Part shown: one piece after another, positions 1 through 5,018 of the stretch
Layout of the letters: each line of letters begins with the position of its first letter
Numbering within the stretch: position 1 is the first letter of the stretch
Assembly: GCA_964584415.1 (NCBI GenBank)
Contig: CAZOZX010000129.1
Coordinates: 1 to 5,611, forward strand
Length of the DNA: 5,611 nt
Source of the DNA: PHAA01 sp964584415
GTDB lineage: Bacteria; Bacillota; Syntrophomonadia; Syntrophomonadales; Syntrophomonadaceae
Direction of reading: 5' to 3'
Position numbers and translations under genes: made by a program
Notes under the pieces: generated by a model
Databases searched by the model: none
What the model was told of the DNA's origin: nothing
The model's input: the letters and a program-made list of their open reading frames with translations, nothing else

Positions 1-381
1 GAACGGCAGTTGGTGCTTATTGCCAGAGCACTTGCTCAGCAGCCAAAGATGCTGGTAATGGATGAACCTACCTCAAGTCTGGACTTTGGCAATCAAAACA
101 ATGTACTGGAAAAAATAAGCCTGCTGTCCCACAAAGGGATGTGTATATTGATGGTTACCCACAATCCGGATCATGCATTATTCTGTGCCGATAAGGTGGT
201 GATGATAAAAGACGGAATAATGTTAAGGAAAGGCTTGCCGGAGGAAATTGTTTGTGAGGAATTAATCCAGGATATTTACGATACCAGGGTCAAAATCGAT
301 CGCATCCGCTTAGCTGACGGCAGGAGTATAAGGGTGTGTGTACCCGTCCCGGCATACACAGACCAACGCCTGGGAGCTTAA
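1..381 (+). CDS. ABC importer ATPase, FecE/BtuD type (5'-truncated)
   Basis: This is the C-terminal 126 residues of the cytoplasmic ATPase that powers a class II (FecBCD/BtuFCD-like) importer. The gene runs off the left edge, and the frame is open from base 1. The fragment begins inside the ABC signature motif (ERQLVLIARAL, the tail of LSGGERQ). It then shows Walker B with the catalytic glutamate (MLVMDEPTSSLD, fragment residues 17-28, which includes the D-loop) and the switch histidine in VTHNPDHA (His54 of the fragment). TSSLD together with HNPDHAL is typical of the iron-siderophore/cobalamin/molybdate ATPase family. The tail of about 45 residues after the core ends in a short beta-like segment (DGRSIRVCVPVP). 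Walker A lies outside the window. The lipoprotein substrate-binding gene follows after 39 bp, so the two are probably co-transcribed. The family assignment is firm; the substrate is unknown. Confidence 0.93.
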   Translation, partial: ERQLVLIARALAQQPKMLVMDEPTSSLDFGNQNNVLEKISLLSHKGMCILMVTHNPDHALFCADKVVMIKDGIMLRKGLPEEIVCEELIQDIYDTRVKIDRIRLADGRSIRVCVPVPAYTDQRLGA

Positions 382-420
382 AAGCAAAATAAAGCAAATG
401 AGGAAGAGGAGCAGAAAGGA

Positions 421-1515
421 ATGAACAAATTCAGGAAATACCGCATAGTTACTGTTGTTGCCTTGTTACTTTTATTATTGTCCACTGTTTTGACTGGATG
501 CGCCAAAAAGGAGACGCCAGTACCGACCCAGAAGACTATTACCGACCAGGCGGGCCGTCAAGTAACAATTCCCGCGGCCATTAATAGAGTCTATTTCACC
601 AGCCCCATTGGGCAGATCATGGTCTACGTATTGGCACCAGACAAGATGGCCGGCTGGACCATGCAACTATCCGATAACGACAAGAAATATATCCTGCCCC
701 AGTACAGGGACCTGCCTTATTTAGGCGGAATGCAGATGAATGCTAAAATCAATACCGAGGAACTGGTTAAAGCTGCCCCGGATGTTATATTGAACGTTGG
801 CACTGATCCGGCGAACGACAATACTGTAACCACTTCTGACAAGCTGCAGCAGCAGGTAAACATACCGGTTATTTATGTTAATGGCAGCCTGGAAGCCACC
901 GAGCAGGCTTTGACCTTCATTGGAGACTTACTAGGTGTGCAAGACCGGGCTAAAGAGATCATCGCCTATTGCAACAAGACCCTGGACGAGACTACCAAGG
1001 CTACCAAAGACATCCCTGCCGATAAAAGAGTACGGGTCTACTATGCCGAAGGTCCCAAGGGTCTATCAACCGAGCCAATCGGTTCTCCTCATGCCAAATT
1101 GTTGGATGTTCTCAATGTAACCAATGTGGCTCAGGTGGAAAAAGCCGGGCAAAGCGGAATGAGTGCCGTTTCGCTGGAACAAGTATTATCTTGGAATCCA
1201 GACGTTATCCTGTCCTGGGGAACTGAGCGGGGCGGCGCCTACGACCTTATTCTCAGCAGCCCGGATTGGAAGAATATAAGCGCCGTCAAGAACAAAAAGG
1301 TATATGAAGTGCCAAACTATCCCTTCAACTGGTTTGACCGTCCGCCTTCCGTTAGCCGTTTTCTGGGTCTGAAGTGGGTGGCTGCAACCATTTACCCAGA
1401 TTACTATAAAGTCGACATGGTAAAAGAGACCAAGGAATTCTACAAGCTCTTCTATCATATCGATATCACTGATGATGAAGCTAAGGCTTTATTAAAAACT
1501 TCTCTCCACTCCTAG
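421..1515 (+). CDS. ABC importer substrate-binding lipoprotein, FecB/BtuF family
   Basis: A 364-residue lipoprotein that should capture the substrate outside the membrane for the upstream ATPase and its permease. The N-terminus is a type II signal peptide: basic MNKFRKYR, a Leu-rich core, and lipobox LTGC with Cys27 as the lipidated residue. The mature part has the class III binding-protein layout of COG0614. A TDQAGRQVTIP strand opens the first lobe (residues 41-51), ELVKAAPDVIL follows in lobe one, and LEQVLSWNPDVILSWG is in lobe two. Near the end is the motif NWFDRPPSVSRFLGLKW (residues 303-319), seen in a subset of this family in anaerobes and archaea. The ATG at 421 is preceded by a purine-rich AGGAAGAGGA at 401-410. 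Members of this family bind ferric siderophores, haem, corrinoids or, for the MolA type, molybdate/tungstate. Proximity to modABC and a molybdate-type regulator favours an oxyanion, but no residue visible here settles it. Confidence 0.92.
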   Translation: MNKFRKYRIVTVVALLLLLLSTVLTGCAKKETPVPTQKTITDQAGRQVTIPAAINRVYFTSPIGQIMVYVLAPDKMAGWTMQLSDNDKKYILPQYRDLPYLGGMQMNAKINTEELVKAAPDVILNVGTDPANDNTVTTSDKLQQQVNIPVIYVNGSLEATEQALTFIGDLLGVQDRAKEIIAYCNKTLDETTKATKDIPADKRVRVYYAEGPKGLSTEPIGSPHAKLLDVLNVTNVAQVEKAGQSGMSAVSLEQVLSWNPDVILSWGTERGGAYDLILSSPDWKNISAVKNKKVYEVPNYPFNWFDRPPSVSRFLGLKWVAATIYPDYYKVDMVKETKEFYKLFYHIDITDDEAKALLKTSLHS

Positions 1516-1517
1516 CG

Positions 1518-1561
1518 GTAAATCCCTGGGTGATGCCCATCACATCACTCAGGGGATTTAC
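1518..1561 (+). terminator. Long hairpin after the substrate-binding gene
   Basis: The left arm GTAAATCCCTGGGTGATG (1518-1535) pairs with 1543-1561 around a 7-nt loop, with one bulged G and one G-U pair. It starts 3 bp after the stop codon of the binding-protein gene. No T-tract follows on either strand, so it is not a textbook intrinsic terminator. It may be a partial terminator or a 3' mRNA stabiliser that sets the methyltransferase level below that of the transporter. Confidence 0.55.
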
Positions 1562-1587
1562 ACTCAACTGAAGACGATTTTGTGACA

Positions 1588-1592
1588 GAGGT
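1588..1592 (+). promoter_or_regulatory. Ribosome binding site of the methyltransferase
   Basis: GAGGT lies 6 nt before the ATG at 1599. It decides that start, because no other good start with a Shine-Dalgarno lies nearby. Confidence 0.65.
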
Positions 1593-1598
1593 TTAATA

Positions 1599-2219
1599 AT
1601 GAACAGAACAGATCCAATAGAATATGAGGTTATTGCCCGTAAGGTATTTGCGCCTATATACCCGGTAATTGCCGCTGAAATTTTAAAAAAAACGGGGATA
1701 AGCAAGGGTAAATGCCTGGATATGGGCACCGGACCCGGTTATTTAGGACTGGAAATAGCTCGCATTACCAGCCTGGAGGTTTGGCTGGCGGATATTTCCC
1801 CTGAAATGCTGGCCTACGCTCAACAGAATATTATGAATCGCAAGCTCGATCGACAAGTCCATACGGTATGGGCCGATGTTCACCAACTTCCCTTTGCTGA
1901 TGAGTCCATAGACCTTGTGGTAAGTCGAGGTTCGGTTTTCTTCTGGGATGATCTTCACAGAGCATTTAGCGAGATTTACCGGGTATTGAAGCCGAATGGA
2001 ATGACCTATATAGGCGGCGGATTTGGTTCGGAGAAACTGAAGAGGGATATAGAACGCAAGATGCGGGAGCTAGACGAGAAATGGGAGTTGAAAGCTAAAA
2101 AGCGCTTGGAACACCCAATCGGCAATGACTATGCGGCAGTATTACATAACTTAAATATCTCCGGCGAAATTATGTTAGCCAACGGGATCTGGATTATCAT
2201 TCGGAAACCGGTTGTATAA
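1599..2219 (+). CDS. Class I SAM-dependent methyltransferase (Methyltransf_11 type)
   Basis: A 206-residue soluble protein with the Rossmann-type SAM fold. Motif I is CLDMGTGPGYLGLE (residues 39-52, glycines 43, 45 and 47), which binds the SAM methionine moiety. The acidic residue that usually holds the ribose is Asp65 in WLADISPEML. The adenine-side acidic motif is ADVHQLPF (Asp93), motif IV-like IDLVVSRG is at 104-111, and the family-typical YRVLKPNG follows. The N-terminal 35 residues are short and probably helical, and no membrane segment is seen. The methyl acceptor cannot be read from the sequence. The gene follows the substrate-binding gene by 83 bp on the same strand and has no obvious promoter of its own, so it probably belongs to the importer operon. 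A role in modifying or releasing the imported ligand is only an inference from position. Small-molecule methylation unrelated to transport remains possible. Confidence 0.88.
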   Translation: MNRTDPIEYEVIARKVFAPIYPVIAAEILKKTGISKGKCLDMGTGPGYLGLEIARITSLEVWLADISPEMLAYAQQNIMNRKLDRQVHTVWADVHQLPFADESIDLVVSRGSVFFWDDLHRAFSEIYRVLKPNGMTYIGGGFGSEKLKRDIERKMRELDEKWELKAKKRLEHPIGNDYAAVLHNLNISGEIMLANGIWIIIRKPVV

Positions 2220-2256
2220 AGAAAAGCCGTCGGAAGCGTGATTTTCAGAATCAGGA

Positions 2257-2286
2257 GCCCGGGTCGCAAAATTAAGCGACCCGGGC
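2257..2286. terminator. Bidirectional terminator hairpin between convergent genes
   Basis: A perfect 11-bp inverted repeat, GCCCGGGTCGC (2257-2267) and GCGACCCGGGC (2276-2286), encloses an 8-nt AT loop. It lies between the ends of the methyltransferase (2219) and the regulator gene on the other strand (2312), which is where a shared terminator is expected. The downstream T-runs are weak on both sides. Function is inferred from position and stem strength. Confidence 0.75.
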
Positions 2287-2311
2287 ACATTCATATTCTC
2301 GGGGGAAATCT

Positions 2312-3283
2312 TTAAATATCGGTAACGATGCGGCCGGTATCGGTAAGATCGTAATCACCCAATCCCTGAATTTCAGATTTGAATGCCGGCGATTGCAGTG
2401 TTTGAATTACAGTGTGCAGTCTAGATGCGTCCATTCTATTTTTGGTTATCACCAGATCATAGCTTTCCTTTTGCAGGGGAATAAAATCCAATCCGCGGAC
2501 CTGCAGGGAGGCCTTTTCACTGCCCATGGCCACATCCGCGTCTCCGCGCGCTACCGCACTGGCCACCGCCAGATGCGAATACTCCTCCCGTTCATAACCC
2601 TTAATAGTCTTGCTGTCTACCTTCAGCAGCCTTAATTTCTCATCCAACAAGACCCGGGTGCCGGAACCGATTTCACGGTTAACCATGGTGATATCGGGAC
2701 GATTCAAATCCAGCCAATCAGTTATACCTTTGGGATTGCCCTTCTGGACGTAGAATCCCTGCATGCGCTGGGCGAGGTGAATAATAACCACAGGAATCCC
2801 AGGCAGCAAATGCCGTACGTAAGGGAGGTTGTATTTGCCGCTTTCCCCATCCCACAAATGAATTGCGGCCATATCGGTTTTGCCGTGGTACAACGATGAA
2901 AGCCCCTCGAAACTTCCTACCGAATAGCGAAAAACCTTGATCGGGCTAAAGCGCTGTTCCAAATGCCGGGCCAGGATGTCCAGAACAATATCCTGACCGC
3001 TGATTACCAGTTTGTCCTGGCTTGCGGCTGTACCAACCTGATTTATTGGCGCTGGGAATACTTCCGGTTTGGCCATGTCAGGTTGCACAAATTCGAAACT
3101 CTTTCCCTGGCGGCGGTATAATTCAACGTCCTTGGGATCGATGCGCATTTTCCGGCCAATACGATAGGCCGGAATATCGCCGCGCTTAACCATCTCATAG
3201 ACGGTATGCTTGGTGATTTTAAGTATATCCGCAACCTCGGTTGGAGTGAGCGATCGGTTTTCGTCCAGCGTGTCCACCTCCAA
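2312..3283 (-). CDS. HTH regulator fused to a solute-binding-like sensor domain (molybdate/tungstate-type)
   Basis: A one-component transcription factor of up to 323 residues. Residues 12-58 form an excisionase/MerR-like HTH: SLTPTEVADILKITKHTVYE, then RGDIPAYRIGRKMRI and a short final helix. A proline-rich linker (about 62-85) leads to a periplasmic-binding-protein-like domain (about 90-310, matching the PBP_like family). This domain contains GSFEGLSSLYHGKTDMAAIHLWD-type ligand-loop sequence (123-145), the hallmark NREIGSGTRVLLDE (202-215), and DADVAMG. There is no signal peptide, so the domain senses ligand in the cytoplasm. It is divergent from modA, and such fusions are commonly found beside molybdate/tungstate genes, so it probably controls modABC in response to the oxyanion and may regulate itself. 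The coordinates use the outermost TTG start. A strong GGAGGTG (3281-3275) lies too close to the TTG (3283) and GTG (3277) starts but is ideally placed for a CTG at 3268, so the real protein may be 318 residues. Whether it represses or activates is not visible. Confidence 0.88.
   Translation of the reverse strand: MEVDTLDENRSLTPTEVADILKITKHTVYEMVKRGDIPAYRIGRKMRIDPKDVELYRRQGKSFEFVQPDMAKPEVFPAPINQVGTAASQDKLVISGQDIVLDILARHLEQRFSPIKVFRYSVGSFEGLSSLYHGKTDMAAIHLWDGESGKYNLPYVRHLLPGIPVVIIHLAQRMQGFYVQKGNPKGITDWLDLNRPDITMVNREIGSGTRVLLDEKLRLLKVDSKTIKGYEREEYSHLAVASAVARGDADVAMGSEKASLQVRGLDFIPLQKESYDLVITKNRMDASRLHTVIQTLQSPAFKSEIQGLGDYDLTDTGRIVTDI
3274..3281 (-). promoter_or_regulatory. Ribosome binding site of the regulator, pointing to a CTG start
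   Basis: On the minus strand this reads GGAGGTGG, a 7-base match to the anti-Shine-Dalgarno. From the end of GGAGG there are 8 nt to the CTG codon at 3268-3266, which is normal spacing. The TTG at 3283 overlaps its upstream edge and the GTG at 3277 lies inside it, so neither could use it. Confidence 0.6.
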
Positions 3284-3302
3284 ATAATCTTGACCATAAT
3301 TT

Positions 3303-3361
3303 TATCATAGTCTAGAATGTGAACATAATACATTTATGTTGATTTATGTACGGTTATGATA
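3303..3361. promoter_or_regulatory. Operator-like array between regulator and modA
   Basis: This AT-rich stretch has several ordered repeats. TTATG occurs on the plus strand at 3334, 3344 and 3354, exactly 10 bp apart. The first copy forms a perfect inverted repeat with upstream AACATAA (AACATAA 3322-3328, 5-bp spacer, TTATGTT 3334-3340). An outer dyad, TATCATA (3303-3309) and TATGATA (3355-3361), has its centre one base from that of the inner dyad. A further CATAA lies at 3295-3299. The location between divergent regulator and transporter genes makes this the likely binding site of the HTH-sensor protein. The protein-DNA link is an inference. Confidence 0.6.
3304..3332 (-). promoter_or_regulatory. 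Candidate promoter of the regulator gene
   Basis: On the minus strand a TATGAT (3309-3304) matches the -10 consensus in five of six positions and would start transcription near 3297, just ahead of the ribosome binding site. The -35 position at 17-bp spacing (3332-3327, TGTATT) is poor, as expected for a regulated promoter. Both elements lie within the operator-like dyad, which would permit autoregulation. Weak evidence. Confidence 0.35.
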
Positions 3362-3365
3362 TAAG
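3339..3365 (+). promoter_or_regulatory. Candidate modABC promoter
   Basis: TTGATT (3339-3344) and TATAAG (3360-3365) match the -35 and -10 consensus in four and five positions, with a short 15-bp spacer. They overlap the repeat array, so a bound regulator could block or reshape this promoter. A start here would give a leader of about 160 nt before modA. Other AT-rich candidates exist nearby (for example TATAAA at 3426-3431), so this is tentative. Confidence 0.3.
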
Positions 3366-3431
3366 AAGTCATATTGAATGTTTGGTCTTTTCATGTTATT
3401 TAAGTTATCCCAAATATTTTTTAATTATAAA

Positions 3432-3452
3432 CATCCGCAACCGAAGCGGATG
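3432..3452 (+). other. Small hairpin in the modA leader
   Basis: CATCCGC (3432-3438) and GCGGATG (3446-3452) form a perfect 7-bp stem with loop AACCGAA. On the minus strand it is followed by TTTATAATT, so it could stop antisense transcription heading to the regulator. On the plus strand it would sit in the modA leader with no T-tract after it. Function unknown. Confidence 0.4.
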
Positions 3453-3518
3453 AGAGGCATTTGGTTATGCACACTTCAGAAACAAAGGAGGGTAGGGTTA
3501 AGTTATCAGTTAATTGTT

Positions 3519-3526
3519 GAGGAGGA
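3519..3526 (+). promoter_or_regulatory. Ribosome binding site of modA
   Basis: GAGGAGGA lies 6 nt before the GTG at 3533. It fixes this GTG as the start and predicts efficient initiation. Confidence 0.85.
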
Positions 3527-3532
3527 TTTAGA

Positions 3533-4318
3533 GTGAAAAAAGTATGGATCTTGATTGCGCTATTGGTTTTATCATTGACTTGTGTAGGCTGCAGTAAGTC
3601 TACCCCTACTACCCAGCAGTCCCAACCAGTTAGCCTAACTGTATCTGCGGCAGCCAGTCTTACCGATGTAGCCAAGGAACTGCAGACTATGTATACCGCC
3701 AAACATCCTAATGTGACTATTACATACAACTTTGGCGCTTCCGGCACCCTGCAGCAGCAGATCGAACAAGGTGCCCCGGCAGACCTGTTTATTTCGGCGG
3801 GCAAAGCCCAGATGGACGCCCTGGCCCAGAAGGGGCTTATCGTAGATTCTTCCCGTAAGAACGTGGTCGGGAACGAGCTGGTTTTGGTAGCAGGCAAGGA
3901 GAGCAAACTAGCCGGTTTTGATGCTTTGACGGATGCATCAGTGAAAAAAATCGCCATTGGTACTCCCGAATCAGTTCCAGCCGGTCAGTATGCCAAGGAT
4001 ACTTTAACAACCATGGGACTCTGGGACAAACTGCAGTCCAAGTTGGTTCAAGCCAAGGATGTACGGGCAGTTTTGAATTATGTTGAAACCGGCAATGTGG
4101 ATGCGGGTCTGGTATATCGCACCGATGCAGCTGCCAGCACCACGGTTAAAATTGTAGCCGCGGCACCGGCAGGTTCAAGTAAACCAATAGTGTACCCCAT
4201 GGCGATCATCGCCAGCAGCAAACAGCAGCAGGAAGCCCAGCAATTTGAAGATTTCCTGGCCAGTGATGAAGCTATGCAGGTATTTGCCAAATACGGCTTC
4301 ACCAAACCGGCCAAATAA
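3533..4318 (+). CDS. modA: Molybdate/tungstate-binding lipoprotein ModA
   Basis: A 261-residue binding protein that captures molybdate (and probably tungstate) outside the membrane and delivers it to ModBC. The N-terminus is a lipoprotein signal with Cys20 after TCVG. Cysteine at the -3 position (Cys17) is an unusual lipobox residue. The mature domain starts with LTVSAAASLTDVAKEL, where Ser42 corresponds to the first oxyanion-binding serine of the family. GASGTLQQQIEQGAPADLFIS follows (68-88), with the second serine at 70. Next come TPESVPAGQYAKD (144-156) and VDAGLVYRTDA with Tyr195, all at the positions that form the ligand pocket in ModA proteins. Length is normal. It opens the modABC operon, divergent from the HTH-sensor gene, and its promoter region contains the repeat array. 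The motifs do not separate molybdate from tungstate preference. Family assignment is secure. Confidence 0.96.
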   Translation: MKKVWILIALLVLSLTCVGCSKSTPTTQQSQPVSLTVSAAASLTDVAKELQTMYTAKHPNVTITYNFGASGTLQQQIEQGAPADLFISAGKAQMDALAQKGLIVDSSRKNVVGNELVLVAGKESKLAGFDALTDASVKKIAIGTPESVPAGQYAKDTLTTMGLWDKLQSKLVQAKDVRAVLNYVETGNVDAGLVYRTDAAASTTVKIVAAAPAGSSKPIVYPMAIIASSKQQQEAQQFEDFLASDEAMQVFAKYGFTKPAK

Positions 4319-4330
4319 GTTGATCGAACC

Positions 4331-4996
4331 GTGTATTTCCACATAGATGATTGGTTCCCGGTAATTTTATCCTTAAGGGTAGCCATACTGGTAGTAATCC
4401 TGGTGGCTGCCCTTGGGCTGCCTTTAGCCCGTTTTATGGCACGGCGAGATTTTCACGGCAAGGATATCTGTGAAGCTTGTATCACCCTGCCCCTGGTCCT
4501 GCCTCCTTCGGTGATCGGATATGCTCTGCTGGTTCTGATCGGCAAAAACGGATTGATCGGGAAATTTCTGGCCAATATGGGACTTAGTTTAATATTCACC
4601 TGGTATGCGATAATAATGGCTGCCACGGTAGTTGCCTTCCCCCTGTTTTACCAGACAGCCAAGGCAGCGTTTAACAGTGTAGATATCAATTATGAAAAAG
4701 CGGCCCGCACCCTGGGAGCCAGTGAGTTACGTGTTTTCTTCACCATCACTCTTCCCCTGGCTTGGCCCGGTGTAACTGCCGGCCTGGTACTGGCGTTTGC
4801 CCGGGCTCTGGGGGAATTTGGGGCTACTCTAATGGTAGCCGGCAACATACCCGGCCAGACTCAGACCATCCCGGTGGCTATCTATTATGCGGTTGACCGG
4901 GGAGACAATGTGACTGCCCGGACATTGGTGTTGATTATTACCATATTTAGTTTTATGGTAATCTGGGGTGTAAACCGCTGGCGTAAAAATATATAG
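4331..4996 (+). CDS. modB: Molybdate ABC transporter permease ModB
   Basis: A 221-residue inner-membrane permease forming the oxyanion channel as a homodimer. About five hydrophobic segments can be read, beginning with the helix at residues 11-33. PLVLPPSVIGYALL (54-67) is characteristic of ModB. The EAA loop that docks on ModC is EKAARTLGASELRVFFTITLP (122-142), followed by RALGEFGATLMVAGN-type sequence, another ModB/CysT hallmark. Length is typical. The start is a GTG 12 bp after the modA stop and in the same frame. It has no strong Shine-Dalgarno; only TGATC (4321-4325) resembles part of the extended sequence, so translation is probably coupled to modA. No other in-frame start would keep the first helix whole. 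Confidence 0.95.
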   Translation: MYFHIDDWFPVILSLRVAILVVILVAALGLPLARFMARRDFHGKDICEACITLPLVLPPSVIGYALLVLIGKNGLIGKFLANMGLSLIFTWYAIIMAATVVAFPLFYQTAKAAFNSVDINYEKAARTLGASELRVFFTITLPLAWPGVTAGLVLAFARALGEFGATLMVAGNIPGQTQTIPVAIYYAVDRGDNVTARTLVLIITIFSFMVIWGVNRWRKNI

Positions 4997-5018
4997 AAAT
5001 AGATTGGACCTCAAACCA

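Noticed and set aside
1186..1458. Antisense open frame within the substrate-binding gene
   Set aside because: No ribosome binding site or recognisable domain, and the plus strand encodes the conserved C-lobe of the binding protein.
3043..3333. Alternative frame (96 codons) over the regulator N-terminus, with an ATG upstream
   Set aside because: Its protein is Arg/Trp/Ser-rich without a domain, while the overlapping frame encodes a clear HTH and sensor domain over its whole length.
3303..3361. Classical ModE operator
   Set aside because: The repeats are TTATG/CATAA with a 5-bp gap and 10-bp phasing, not the paired TATATA-type arms of the E. coli ModE site, and the adjacent regulator is not a ModE protein.
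3421..3532. Molybdenum-cofactor (Moco) riboswitch in the modA leader
   Set aside because: The leader is short, AT-rich and has just one 7-bp hairpin. I do not see the multi-helix, GC-rich conserved core of that RNA. A covariance-model search would be decisive.
844..3760. Shared 12-mer CTGCAGCAGCAG in both binding-protein genes (844-855 and 3749-3760)
   Set aside because: Both encode short LQQQ stretches with the same codon preference, and the flanking sequence is unrelated, so it is coincidence and not a repeat element.
3421..3957. Antisense 178-codon open frame across the modA start and its leader
   Set aside because: It overlaps the well-supported modA and its ribosome binding site, has low-complexity Ser/Ala composition, and shows no recognisable domain.
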